Below are positions 7,676 through 15,955 of a stretch of DNA of 64,000 nucleotides, in pieces. The translations under genes were made by a program, and so were the position numbers. The DNA is from Arthrobacter bambusae (GTDB taxonomy: Bacteria; Actinomycetota; Actinomycetes; Actinomycetales; Micrococcaceae): NCBI RefSeq assembly GCF_022606295.1, contig NZ_JAHHZS010000020.1, positions 25,543 through 89,542 on the forward strand, given 5' to 3'. The notes beneath the pieces were generated by a model that had not been told where the DNA came from, searched no databases, and was given only the letters and a program-made list of their open reading frames with translations. Numbering within the stretch: the stretch's first letter is position 1; every line of letters starts with the position of its first letter.

Positions 7676-8239
7676 ATGTCCAAGAACACCGTTCTCGCCC
7701 TTGTTGGCAGCCTCCGCGCCGATTCCCATAACCGCAAGCTCGCCGAAGCCATCCAGCTCAACGCCCCCGAAAACGTCGAAGTACAGATCCACGGCTCCCT
7801 CGGCAACATCCCGTTCTACAACGAAGACATCGACGTCGAAGGCCAGGTTCCCGCCGAAGCCGCGGCCCTCCGCGCTGCGGCTGCCGAAGCTGACGCGATC
7901 CTCTTGGTCACGCCGGAACACAACGGCACCATGCCGGCATCGCTCAAGAACGCCATCGACTGGCTGTCCCGCCCATTCGGCGCCGGTGCGCTGGCAGGCA
8001 AGCCCACCGCCGTCGTCGGCACCGCGTTCGGCCAGTTCGGCGGCGTCTGGGCGCAGGACGAGGCCCGCAAGGCAGCCGGCATCGCCGGCGCCAAGGTCCT
8101 CGAAGACGTCAAGCTTGCCGTTCCCGGCTCCATGATCCGCTTCGCTGAACTGCACCCGAAGGACGACGCCGAAGTTGTCGAGCAGATCAAGGCCATCTTC
8201 GAGCCGCTGACCGCCGTCCAGGAAGAAGTGGCAGCCTAG
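7676..8239 (+). CDS. NADPH-dependent FMN reductase (flavodoxin-fold quinone/azo reductase type)
   Basis: 187 residues of the NADPH-dependent FMN reductase family. The phosphate-binding loop VGSLRADSHNRKLAEAI is at residues 9-25 and the flavin-binding segment LLVTPEHNGTMPASLKNAID at about 75-95. Members pass electrons from NADPH via FMN to quinones, chromate or azo dyes. ATG at 7676 follows AGGAG with optimal spacing. A TetR gene is divergent and a perfect palindrome lies between them, so the gene is probably induced by its substrate. A terminator hairpin follows at 8254-8298. Confidence 0.92.
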   Translation: MSKNTVLALVGSLRADSHNRKLAEAIQLNAPENVEVQIHGSLGNIPFYNEDIDVEGQVPAEAAALRAAAAEADAILLVTPEHNGTMPASLKNAIDWLSRPFGAGALAGKPTAVVGTAFGQFGGVWAQDEARKAAGIAGAKVLEDVKLAVPGSMIRFAELHPKDDAEVVEQIKAIFEPLTAVQEEVAA

Positions 8240-8253
8240 TCCTCCGATATCCC

Positions 8254-8298
8254 AAGAATGCCCCGTCCCGCCGTTGATGCGTGGGCGGGGGCATTCTT
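8254..8298 (+). terminator. Terminator after the FMN reductase gene
   Basis: AAGAATGCCCC (8254-8264) pairs with GGGGCATTCTT (8288-8298), with additional G/C pairing inside. It lies 15 bases after the stop codon. Confidence 0.65.
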
Positions 8299-8304
8299 TG
8301 TCGA

Positions 8305-8310
8305 TACGAT
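8305..8310 (+). promoter_or_regulatory. -10 box (TACGAT) for the leaderless DUF1801 gene
   Basis: TACGAT is followed after exactly six bases by the ATG at 8317. There is no ribosome binding site. It lies just after the terminator hairpin of the previous gene. Confidence 0.5.
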
Positions 8311-8316
8311 GTCGGC

Positions 8317-8715
8317 ATGGCCGATTACAACCGCCATGCCGAGGTCGACGCCTACCTTGAGGCCCTCCCGGATTGGCAACGCGACATTGCCGAGCAACTA
8401 CGGGACCTCATCCATGAAGCCGAGCCCGGCATCGTCGAAACGATCAAGCGTCGCACCCGGCCTTATTTCGTCCTCGACGGCAACGTTTGCGCGCTGCTGG
8501 CAGCCAAGGACCACGTCAACCTGTTCCTGTACGACGGCGCAATCGTCCCCGACCCGGACAACATCATCACCTCGGGACACGACAACAAGACCGCCCGGAT
8601 GATCACCTTCCACCGGCACGAGCCGATTCCGCGTGCGCCCCTCATCACCATGCTGCGGCAGATCGCGGCGAACAACCGCACAGGTGGCTGGAGAAAGATC
8701 AAGGGAACGGACTAG
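8317..8715 (+). CDS. DUF1801-domain protein
   Basis: 132 residues starting MADYNRHAEVDAYLEALPDW. The DUF1801 (YdhG-like) signature is visible: RDLIHEAEPGIVETIKRRTRPYF, FVLDGNVCALLAAKDHVNLF, and a C-terminal Lys/Arg-rich end (NNRTGGWRKIKGTD). The function of the family is unknown. The ATG at 8317 is chosen over a GTG at 8281 because the latter lies inside the terminator hairpin of the preceding gene and because a TANNNT box sits six bases ahead of 8317. Confidence 0.82.
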   Translation: MADYNRHAEVDAYLEALPDWQRDIAEQLRDLIHEAEPGIVETIKRRTRPYFVLDGNVCALLAAKDHVNLFLYDGAIVPDPDNIITSGHDNKTARMITFHRHEPIPRAPLITMLRQIAANNRTGGWRKIKGTD

Positions 8716-8878
8716 CTGGAACGGCTTCGCCACCCAAGCAAAAGCGTCACCGCGCCGCTACCATTCCGTGACGGAGCTGAGGCCGAACCGTCATGGGCGG
8801 AGCGGCCCACGCCTGGGCGGCCAGCCGTAACGTTGACTTACAAGCACCAGAAGTGATCAGGGCAGGAGCGGGGCTGTC

Positions 8879-9610
8879 ATGGGGGTCAGGCGCGGCGCGA
8901 AAGGCACGACGACGGCGATCGCTGCGCTGTGCCTGTCGCTCGCGCTCTGCCTGGCTGGCTGCGCTTCCCCCGACGGCGGCACTACGGTCGGGTCAGGCTC
9001 CGCGCAACCGGCCTCACCCGGCTTCGTCCACGGGACGCAAAAACCGGTCATCGGCCCGGTTCCCGCCCCCCTCCCCGCCCCTCCCCCGTATTTCAACCCG
9101 CCACCCGCGGCGTCGCTGCCAACCAAGGCGAGCCCGCAGGAACCGGCAACAGGGCCGGTTCCCGCGCCCCTCCCAAGCGTCGGCGAATCGACCGGAACCA
9201 CCGTGTTTTTCGTGGCTATCGGCGACGGCGGCAACCACGGTGCGCGGTTCGGTTGCGACGACAGCCTCGTGGCCATCCAAGTCACCTCCCCTTCCGGCAG
9301 CGACCCGCTCGCCGTGGCCATGGGGCAACTTCTGGCGCCCGACGACACCGCGTCCCGGGCAGGCTTGTACAACGCACTCTCGGGCTCCGCGCTGCACTAC
9401 GTTTCGGGCTACCTCGACGGCACCACCGCCGTCGTGAACCTGAGTGGGTCGCTTCGCCCCGAAGGCTTGTGCGAGCAAACGCGGATCGAAACCCAACTCG
9501 CGCAGACCGCAGTGGAGGCCACGGGAGCATCCCAGGCCGCCATCTACATTGACGGGAACACCCTCGCGGACGTCCTGAGTTTGCGCCCAGGCGGCCAATC
9601 ACTCGAATAG
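8879..9610 (+). CDS. GerMN-domain lipoprotein
   Basis: 243 residues. A lipoprotein signal peptide ends in LAGC (Cys28), followed by a Pro-rich linker in which the phrase GPVPAPLP occurs twice. The C-terminal half (about 105-235) looks like a GerMN domain: FFVAIGDGG, a RAGLYNALSGSALHYVSGYL helix, TTAVVNLSGSL, and the closing QLAQTAVEATG helix. GerMN domains are thought to bind cell-wall or surface ligands. It is likely anchored outside the membrane. AGGAG lies upstream of the ATG. Its last 12 bases overlap the end of the convergent gene. Confidence 0.75.
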   Translation: MGVRRGAKGTTTAIAALCLSLALCLAGCASPDGGTTVGSGSAQPASPGFVHGTQKPVIGPVPAPLPAPPPYFNPPPAASLPTKASPQEPATGPVPAPLPSVGESTGTTVFFVAIGDGGNHGARFGCDDSLVAIQVTSPSGSDPLAVAMGQLLAPDDTASRAGLYNALSGSALHYVSGYLDGTTAVVNLSGSLRPEGLCEQTRIETQLAQTAVEATGASQAAIYIDGNTLADVLSLRPGGQSLE

Positions 9611-10426
9611 CGCATCCATGTCTGCGTAGCTCCGTGTGCCGGCGAGGCCCGACCAGTTTCCGTCCCCAAGGACCTCCCGGGCAAGCCTCGAGACCTTCGC
9701 GTACGCGGCCCTGGCAGTGCTGCCGCCAATGCTGATTCGCCGCACACCGACGTCGTGCAATTCTCCGGGCGACGGCGAACCCAAGCCTGCCAGCGCATTG
9801 AGCGGCACGCTGATCCGCCGGGAAAGTTCGTGAAGAATATGGAGATCCGCCAGCCCGGGCACGAATATTCCGTCCGCCCCTGCTCGCTGATAGGCATCCG
9901 CACGACGTAGCGTTTCCTCATATGCGCTATCCGGAAACTTTCCGGACCAATATGTGTCCGTGCGCGCGTTGATGAACAGCCCGACACCCGCATCCTCGGC
10001 GGTCTGCCTGATCAGCGCGATGCGCCTGGACTGTTCGGCGATCTCGCTCAGCGGTTCGTCCGCCGAGTCCTCGATATTGATCCCGACGGCGCCCGCGTCC
10101 AGCACCGCTCGAACCGTGGCCTGGAGTTCCTCGTCAGTACGCCCGTAGCCAGTCTCGATATCCGCGGTCACAGGCAAGCGGGTGGCCCGGGCGATTCGCG
10201 ACAGCGCTTCCATCGCGAGTTGCCGTGGAAGGTGGTCGCCGTCCCGGTACCCCAAGCTCCAGGAGACGGCCGAGCTGGAGGTGGCCACCGCCGCCGCTCC
10301 CGCTTCCTCAACCATCAGCGCAGATGCCGCATCCCACGCATTCACCAGCACCAACGGCGCATGAGGCACGGCGTGCAGCTCGTGGAAGCGGAGCGCCTTG
10401 GATTCGAGTTCGGGATGCGTCGTCAT
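9599..10426 (-). CDS. Isocitrate lyase / PEP mutase superfamily protein
   Basis: 275 residues of the phosphoenolpyruvate mutase branch: LVLVNAWDAASALMVEEAGA near the start, AVATSSSAVSWSLGYRDGD, LPVTADIETGYG (metal-binding acidic residues), VGINIEDS, and GADGIFVPGLAD. Such proteins form or cleave C-C or C-P bonds of 2-oxo acids, for example 2-methylisocitrate or oxaloacetate; the substrate is not clear. The gene is divergent from the aminotransferase at 10541 and ends convergent with the lipoprotein gene. Confidence 0.88.
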   Translation of the reverse strand: MTTHPELESKALRFHELHAVPHAPLVLVNAWDAASALMVEEAGAAAVATSSSAVSWSLGYRDGDHLPRQLAMEALSRIARATRLPVTADIETGYGRTDEELQATVRAVLDAGAVGINIEDSADEPLSEIAEQSRRIALIRQTAEDAGVGLFINARTDTYWSGKFPDSAYEETLRRADAYQRAGADGIFVPGLADLHILHELSRRISVPLNALAGLGSPSPGELHDVGVRRISIGGSTARAAYAKVSRLAREVLGDGNWSGLAGTRSYADMDALFE

Positions 10427-10528
10427 GGCTCTATTCCAGCCTTCCTGCGTCCGGACGTAAAGCGCTTCGCACCGGGAATCGCAAATTCGAGATGAAACAT
10501 CCGTTGCTCAGTTGGCAACTCCGGGGAG

Positions 10529-10534
10529 TATCCT
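10529..10534 (+). promoter_or_regulatory. -10 box (TATCCT) for the leaderless aminotransferase gene
   Basis: TATCCT ends exactly six bases before the GTG at 10541. TTGCTC at 10504-10509 is a possible but loosely spaced -35. No ribosome binding site is present. Confidence 0.45.
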
Positions 10535-10540
10535 TTCACT

Positions 10541-11848
10541 GTGACCCACGAAACATTGGATGCCGGGCCCGAGTTGCCCGCGGAAGCAATCGACGCAATA
10601 GAGCGAGCAGCAACTGCCGCCCACCGCCACGAGGATCTTTTCTCGGAGCGCGCCGCCAACATCAAGCAGTCCGCCGTGCGTGACGTCTTCGACATCTCAA
10701 TGCGGCCGGGACTCGTGTCCCTCGCTGGCGGAAACCCCTATCTGCAGTCCCTCCCCCTCGAGAAGCTCGGCCAAACCGCCGCCCGCATCATTGCGGAAGA
10801 CGGTATGACGGCGCTTCAGTATGGCGGCGGACAAGGCACCGAGGAACTACGCACGCAGATTTGCGAAATCATGGCCGCCGAGGGCATCTTGGACGCCCGG
10901 CCGGAGAACGTGATCATCACCGCCGGTTCCCAGTCGGCGCAGGACGTGGCTACGAAGGTCTTCTGCAATCCGGGCGACGTTGTCCTCGTGGAAAACCCCA
11001 CCTACGTGGGCGCGCTGAACACCTTCGAGGCGTACCAGGTCCAGGTTGAGACAGTGGACATGGACGACGACGGACTGGTTCCGGAACTCCTCGAAGCCAA
11101 GATCGCGGCCCTTCAGGCCCAGGGCAAAACCATCAAGTTCCTGTACACGATCCCCAACTTCAACAACCCCTCCGGCATCACGCTTGCTCCGGCGAGGCGT
11201 CAGCGCATCGTCGATATATGCCGCAATGCGAATATCCTGGTGCTCGAGGACAACCCCTACGGTCTCTTGCGCTTCGACGGCAAGCCGCTGGAGCCAATGC
11301 GGGCCGCGAATGAACACGACGTCATCTACATGGGCTCGTTCTCGAAGATCTTTGCCCCGGGACTGCGTATCGGATGGGCCTTGGTACCCGAGCACTTGCA
11401 GCGGCGTTTCTACCTGGCGTCGGAAGCCGTGACGTTGTGCCCTCCCACCCTGAACCAGATGATCATCTCGGCATATCTCCGCGACTACGACTGGCGCGGG
11501 CAGATTGACACCTATCGGGCCCTGTACGAGGAACGCTGCAATGCCCTGTTGGTGGCGCTGGAAGAGCACATGCCTTCCGGCCTTAGCTGGACCAGGCCCG
11601 AGGGTGGCTTCTTCGTCTGGGTGACCCTGCCCGATGGCGTGGACACGTATCCGCTGCTCAAGAAGGCCATCGAGGCAGGGGTCGTGTTCATCCCCGGCGC
11701 GGCGTTCACGCACTCCGACCAACCATCCAACAAACTGAGGTTGGCTTTCAGCGCAGTGCCACCGGAGTCCATCGCCGAAGGCGTCCGCCGATTGGCGCCG
11801 GTTTTGCAAGAAGCCATCGATGTCATCAGCAAAGGAGCAGATATATGA
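10541..11848 (+). CDS. PLP-dependent aminotransferase, class I/II (LysN/MocR aminotransferase type)
   Basis: 435 residues resembling 2-aminoadipate/multisubstrate aminotransferases. Visible landmarks are MTALQYGGGQGTEELRTQI, LVENPTYVGALNTFEAY, FLYTIPNFNNPSGITL, LVLEDNPYGLLRF, and the PLP-lysine segment YMGSFSKIFAPGLRIGWAL. It moves an amino group between an amino acid and a 2-oxo acid; the substrate is unknown. Translation starts at GTG six bases after a TATCCT box. Its stop overlaps the ATG of the next gene (ATGA), so the two form an operon. Confidence 0.9.
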   Translation: MTHETLDAGPELPAEAIDAIERAATAAHRHEDLFSERAANIKQSAVRDVFDISMRPGLVSLAGGNPYLQSLPLEKLGQTAARIIAEDGMTALQYGGGQGTEELRTQICEIMAAEGILDARPENVIITAGSQSAQDVATKVFCNPGDVVLVENPTYVGALNTFEAYQVQVETVDMDDDGLVPELLEAKIAALQAQGKTIKFLYTIPNFNNPSGITLAPARRQRIVDICRNANILVLEDNPYGLLRFDGKPLEPMRAANEHDVIYMGSFSKIFAPGLRIGWALVPEHLQRRFYLASEAVTLCPPTLNQMIISAYLRDYDWRGQIDTYRALYEERCNALLVALEEHMPSGLSWTRPEGGFFVWVTLPDGVDTYPLLKKAIEAGVVFIPGAAFTHSDQPSNKLRLAFSAVPPESIAEGVRRLAPVLQEAIDVISKGADI

Positions 11849-12273
11849 GCGGAATAGTCCTCGTCGGAGTCGACGGTAGCGCAACAGCAAGGCGGGCAGC
11901 CGATTCGGCAAAGAATTTGGCAACCGCACTGGGCGCGGAACTGCGCGTCATCACTGCTTTTGAAGGCGCCCACGTGGAGGTCGTCGAAAGCGGCGGCGAC
12001 AAATGGATCCTCTCCGACGCCGACGCTGCGGAAAAGGTAGCCGCCAAGGTGGCTGCCGAACTCGCCTCCGACCAGCTGACCACCAGCTACGGAGCCGTCT
12101 TCGGCAAAGCCGGAGAGGCCCTCGTCAAGGAAGCAGAACGTGTGGGTGCCCAAGTGATCGTGGTAGGCAACCGCCGCATGCAGGGACTGGCCAGGGTCCT
12201 CGGCAGCGTTGCCAACACGGTGGCGCACAACGCGCCGTGCGACGTCTACATCGCCAAGACGGACGAACCGTAA
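11845..12273 (+). CDS. Universal stress protein (UspA family)
   Basis: 142-residue single-domain Usp. It begins GIVLVGVDGSATARRAADSA and ends with the ATP-binding signature VGNRRMQGLARVLGSVANTV followed by HNAPCDVYIAK, the normal G-2X-G-9X-G pattern. Members are nucleotide-binding stress proteins of the cytoplasm. It overlaps the aminotransferase gene by four bases (ATGA), suggesting coupled translation. Confidence 0.93.
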   Translation: MSGIVLVGVDGSATARRAADSAKNLATALGAELRVITAFEGAHVEVVESGGDKWILSDADAAEKVAAKVAAELASDQLTTSYGAVFGKAGEALVKEAERVGAQVIVVGNRRMQGLARVLGSVANTVAHNAPCDVYIAKTDEP

Positions 12274-12289
12274 GTCGTCAGGATCACGC

Positions 12290-12387
12290 GTTGTGGTGGG
12301 CGGTCTCACCCCGATTTAGGCCGGGCGGCTATGATGCCGCCGGTAAAATTGAAGTGGCCCCCAAGGGTGCGAGCCGCCCATCACAAC
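12290..12387 (+). ncRNA. Structured intergenic element, candidate leader RNA
   Basis: GTTGTGGTGGGCGGTCTC (12290-12307) pairs with GAGCCGCCCATCACAAC (12371-12387), about 17 base pairs with one G-U and one bulge, closing a 63-base interior. Inside is a second hairpin, GCGGC-TATGAT-GCCGC within 12321-12343. The element sits between the Usp stop codon and the TTG start of the small membrane protein, with the possible ribosome binding site (AGGGGA) seven bases after its 3' arm. It might be a leader RNA, or a terminator plus promoter (TATGAT at 12330-12335 could be a -10 box). Confidence 0.35.
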
Positions 12388-12406
12388 AACCCGTAGGGGA
12401 TCCCTT

Positions 12407-12745
12407 TTGCTTACTCTGCAGCCGCGCCAACGCGTCGGACACGACATTCTGCTCGCGCGCCACGGCAACCACATCAGTTCCATGCGCTTCGACCGGACAA
12501 ATGACCGCGTCGTGGCACTTCTCGACGACGGCTCGGTAGACAGTGCCCCGAACTTGATTTCCCCGCTGCTCCAGATGCCGGAGACCTTCCGCAGCATCCT
12601 TCGCTCCGACTGGAAATTGTTGTTTGTGGTCGCCTCCGCCATGCTCGCAGTCGGAGCCCTGGCCATGGTGTTGTCGTTTGGAATGATCGGCAGCATGAAC
12701 GACCAGCAACTGCACGACCTCGCGCTCAGCTACACGTCCTACTAG
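12407..12745 (+). CDS. Small single-pass membrane protein of unknown function
   Basis: 112 residues from a TTG start, supported by AGGGGA six bases upstream. A soluble N-terminal part (about 1-68, with VALLDDGSVDS) precedes one membrane segment at about 71-94 and a short polar tail ending in TSY. I do not recognise the family. The final bases overlap the stop of the convergent PAP2 gene by four bases. The predicted leader structure immediately upstream is the most notable point. Confidence 0.6.
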   Translation: MLTLQPRQRVGHDILLARHGNHISSMRFDRTNDRVVALLDDGSVDSAPNLISPLLQMPETFRSILRSDWKLLFVVASAMLAVGALAMVLSFGMIGSMNDQQLHDLALSYTSY

Positions 12746-13377
12746 CCAAGCCATCCGCGCAGGGCCCACCAAAGTCCCGCGATGACCACGCCGCCGAACA
12801 ACGATCCGGCGATGACCTGGGCGGGAGTATGTGCCCGTAGGACGACGCGGGACCAGCCGACGGCCGGGACCAGAAGCAACAGCGGCAACCACGCCGGACC
12901 GAACATGAGAGCCGCAATCACTGCGGCCGCGGAAATTGCCGAGGCATGGCCGCTTATTTTCCACACGAGGCTGACGGCGGCCAACACAGCGATGCCGCCA
13001 ATCAGTGCAAGGATCATCTCTGAGACGCTCGTTGGAGCGTTGATGAGATTGAGGACCAACAACCCCACAACCACGGACACGAGCGCAAGCATCAGCAAGG
13101 GCGCACGTTCCTCGCGATCGCTGACGTGGTGGTCGCTGAGTTTTCCGAGCCTCACCATGATCAAGACGTAGGCAAACGGCAGCACGCACACAAAGAACGC
13201 ACCCAGGACGCCGAACCAAATTGTCCCCGGGAAACCCGGTTGCACCGCAGGGCTGATAAGCAGCAGGACGGATACGACGGCGGGCGGCTGGAAGACTTCC
13301 GTCAGGGTCCGGGCAACCCGGCGCCGCTCTCCCCTGACGCCGATCCGCCCTTCCTTGATACCGATTTGCTCAGTCAA
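12742..13377 (-). CDS. PAP2-family membrane phosphatase
   Basis: 211 residues with five or six hydrophobic segments. The PAP2 catalytic motifs are present in the C-terminal half: [14 protein letters not shown] (SGH) and [20 protein letters not shown] (SRxxxxxH). Such enzymes remove phosphate from lipid phosphates such as phosphatidate or undecaprenyl pyrophosphate at the membrane. The TTG at 13377 is used because it overlaps the E2 stop codon (TTGACTGA) and no other start exists near the beginning of the conserved region. This ties the gene to the 2-oxoacid dehydrogenase operon by position, not by known function. Confidence 0.75.
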   Translation of the reverse strand: MTEQIGIKEGRIGVRGERRRVARTLTEVFQPPAVVSVLLLISPAVQPGFPGTIWFGVLGAFFVCVLPFAYVLIMVRLGKLSDHHVSDREERAPLLMLALVSVVVGLLVLNLINAPTSVSEMILALIGGIAVLAAVSLVWKISGHASAISAAAVIAALMFGPAWLPLLLLVPAVGWSRVVLRAHTPAQVIAGSLFGGVVIAGLWWALRGWLG

Positions 13378-14917
13378 GCAGCAGCGCCGGCTCTTCGAGG
13401 ATTGACGCGACGTCAGCCATGAAACGGGCAGAGAGGTCCCCGTCCACAACCCTGTGATCGAACGAACCGCCGAGCGTTGTGATCCAGCGGGGGATGACCT
13501 CGCCGTCGAGCACCCAAGGCTTTTGCTTGATGGTGCCGAACGCGACGATTGCCACCTCACCGGGGTTGATGATGGGCGTTCCAGTGTCGATGCCCAGGGC
13601 GCCGATGTTCGTGATGGTCAGCGAGCCCCCCTGCATTTGCGAAGGCTGGGTCTTGCCCGCCCGTGCCGTGCTGGCTAGCTCATTGAGCGCGAGCGCCAGC
13701 TCCTTGAGGGAAAGGTCCTGGGCATCCTTGATGTTTGGAACCATGAGCCCGCGCGGGGTTGCCGCGGCAATGCCGAGGTTCATGTAGTGCTTGACGAGGA
13801 TCTCTGCATTTCCGTTGCCGTCGGCATTGTCCACCCAGGTCGCGTTGACACTCGGATTGCGCGCCGCAGCCCAAATCACGGCCTTGGAGAGAATCAGCAG
13901 CGGGGATACCTTGATGCCTTCAAAGTCCCTGGAGGCTTTGAGCCGCTTGACGAATTCCATCGTGCGGCTGGCATCGACGTCAACGAAGATGCTCACGTGC
14001 GGTGCCGTGAAGGCCGACTCGACCATGGCCTTGGCGGTGGCCTTGCGGACGCCCTTCACGGGAATCCGTTCCACCCGCTGATCCTGCGGCTTCTTGGATG
14101 CACCCCAGAACTTGTCCGCTTGGTCCACCTCGGCATCGCGCTGCGACTGGTAGCTGACCAAGTCCTCGCGGGTCACTTCGCCACGGGCTCCCGTGGGAAC
14201 GACGTCGGCCAGGTCAATCCCCAGGTCGCGGGCGATCTTGCGCACTGGAGGCTTGGCCAACACCCGGTTGACGATGCCGCTGACCGTGGCGCCGAGGCCG
14301 GCGAGACCCGGTGTCTGGTTTGCCGGAGCAGTGGGTTCGACTGCGGGCTCAACGGCGACACGTTCGACGGCGGCGGGTGCCGTGTTCGCCGCGGCCGCAG
14401 GGACGGCGGTAGCGCCTTCCGGGCGCTTGCGCGGGCGGCGCTTGACGGCGTCGGCCTTCGGACCGGAGCCAACCAGCGGACCGCCAGCGGGACCGCCGTC
14501 GGACGTTCCGGCGTCGGACGTTCCTGCGTCGGCGGGCAACTTGCCGTACATCGAGGCTTCGAAGACCTGTTCCGCCGCAGGCGCGGCGGTTGGGGCCGGT
14601 ACGGCCGCGCTCGGAGCCGCAGGCTGTTCGGCGAGCGGCGCAGCAAGGGCTGACGTGGACGCTGTCTCGCCCGGCGCATTGTCCGAAATGCCGATAATCG
14701 CCGTTCCCACTTCAACCGTGATGCCTTCGGCAACGAGCAATTCCGCCACGGTGCCGGCATACGGGGACGGCAATTCCACGAGGGACTTGGCCGTCTCGAT
14801 CTCGCAGATGACGTCGTTGATGGCAACGGTGTCGCCGGGCTTGACCTTCCAGGAGACGATTTCTGCCTCGGTCAGGCCTTCGCCGACATCCGGCAGGTTG
14901 AATTTCTTAACAGTCAC
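13370..14917 (-). CDS. bkdC: Dihydrolipoamide acyltransferase, E2 of a (branched-chain) 2-oxoacid dehydrogenase
   Basis: 515 residues. One N-terminal lipoyl domain (about 1-78) carries the lipoylated lysine in the ETAKS motif (Lys44). A long Ala/Pro linker with a [13 protein letters not shown] duplication follows, then the E1/E3-binding domain (about 225-255, [20 protein letters not shown]), and the catalytic domain ending with [10 protein letters not shown] (His about 488). It transfers acyl groups to CoA in the complex formed with the E1 subunits encoded just upstream. No E3 gene is near, so E3 must come from elsewhere. The choice of branched-chain over pyruvate substrate is inference from the E1 subunits. 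Confidence 0.9.
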   Translation of the reverse strand: MTVKKFNLPDVGEGLTEAEIVSWKVKPGDTVAINDVICEIETAKSLVELPSPYAGTVAELLVAEGITVEVGTAIIGISDNAPGETASTSALAAPLAEQPAAPSAAVPAPTAAPAAEQVFEASMYGKLPADAGTSDAGTSDGGPAGGPLVGSGPKADAVKRRPRKRPEGATAVPAAAANTAPAAVERVAVEPAVEPTAPANQTPGLAGLGATVSGIVNRVLAKPPVRKIARDLGIDLADVVPTGARGEVTREDLVSYQSQRDAEVDQADKFWGASKKPQDQRVERIPVKGVRKATAKAMVESAFTAPHVSIFVDVDASRTMEFVKRLKASRDFEGIKVSPLLILSKAVIWAAARNPSVNATWVDNADGNGNAEILVKHYMNLGIAAATPRGLMVPNIKDAQDLSLKELALALNELASTARAGKTQPSQMQGGSLTITNIGALGIDTGTPIINPGEVAIVAFGTIKQKPWVLDGEVIPRWITTLGGSFDHRVVDGDLSARFMADVASILEEPALLLD

Positions 14918-14974
14918 TTAGGTCCTCGATCTCGGCTGGCCCGTCCGCGTTGGGGCGGGTGCAATCAGGGGCGG

Positions 14975-15955
14975 CTAGTAGGCCAGGGAACGGTCCAGGG
15001 CTTCGAGGATCTTGTCGATGTCCGGCAAGTAGTCCTCTTCCACCTTCGCCACGGGATACGGCATGTGGAAACCGCCCACACGGATGACCGGAGCCTCCAG
15101 GTGCAGGAAGGCGCGCTCACTGATCCTCGCAGCGATCTCGCCACCGATTCCCCCGAACGTCGGGGCTTCGTGCGCCACGATCAGACGGCCGGTCTTCTTG
15201 ACCGAAGCGGTGACGGTGTCGAAGTCGATGGGGGAAATCGAGCGTAGGTCGATCACCTCGATGCTGCGCCCGTCCTCTTCCGCGGCCGCCGCGGCGGCCA
15301 GCGCCACCGGTACCAGCGGCCCGTAAGCCACGATCGTTGCGTCGGAACCTTCGCGGAGGACGTGCGCCTTGAACGGGTCCGACGCCGGTCCCGGGTTTTC
15401 GGTGTCCACCTCGCCCTTGAGCCAGTAGCGGCGCTTGGGCTCGAAGAAGATGACCGGGTCCGTGCAATCAACGGCCTGCTGGATCATCCAGAAGGCGTCG
15501 TGGGCATTGGACGGAGTGATGATGCGGAGGCCGGCAGTGTGGGCGAACAGCGCTTCCGGCGATTCCGAGTGATGCTCGATCGAGCCGATCCCGCCACCGT
15601 AGGGAATGCGGATGACCACGGGAACAGTCAGCTTGCCGCCGCTGCGCGAGTGCATCTTGGCCAGTTGCGTGGTGATCTGGTTGAAGCCCGGGAACACAAA
15701 GCCATCGAACTGGATTTCGCAAACGGGACGGTAGCCGCGCAAGGCCAGGCCGATGGCCGTGCCGACGATGCCGGACTCGGCGAGCGGAGTATCCACAACC
15801 CGGTCCGCGCCGAACTCCTTGATCAGTCCGTCGGTCACGCGATAGACCCCACCCAGCGGCCCGATGTCTTCGCCCATGAGCAAGGACTTCGGGTTATTGG
15901 TGAGCGACGCGCGCAGGCCTTCATTGATGGCCTTGGCAATGGTCATGGTGGTCAT
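14975..15955 (-). CDS. bkdB: 2-oxoacid dehydrogenase E1 component, beta subunit
   Basis: 326 residues beginning MTTMTIAKAINEGLRASL. Family landmarks include LMGEDIGPLGGVYRVTDGL, VDTPLAESGIVGTAIGLAL, and IRIPYGGGIGSIEHHSESPEA. The subunit completes the thiamine-diphosphate site with the alpha subunit. ATG at 15955 shares a base with the alpha-subunit stop (TGATG), a clear sign of translational coupling; an upstream in-frame start at 16015 would lie inside the alpha gene and is rejected. Confidence 0.93.
   Translation of the reverse strand: MTTMTIAKAINEGLRASLTNNPKSLLMGEDIGPLGGVYRVTDGLIKEFGADRVVDTPLAESGIVGTAIGLALRGYRPVCEIQFDGFVFPGFNQITTQLAKMHSRSGGKLTVPVVIRIPYGGGIGSIEHHSESPEALFAHTAGLRIITPSNAHDAFWMIQQAVDCTDPVIFFEPKRRYWLKGEVDTENPGPASDPFKAHVLREGSDATIVAYGPLVPVALAAAAAAEEDGRSIEVIDLRSISPIDFDTVTASVKKTGRLIVAHEAPTFGGIGGEIAARISERAFLHLEAPVIRVGGFHMPYPVAKVEEDYLPDIDKILEALDRSLAY

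Noticed and set aside
13378..13560. Extended N-terminus for the PAP2 protein
   Set aside because: Would lie wholly within E2; Ser/Arg-rich, no homology; TTG at 13377 overlapping the E2 stop is a better start.
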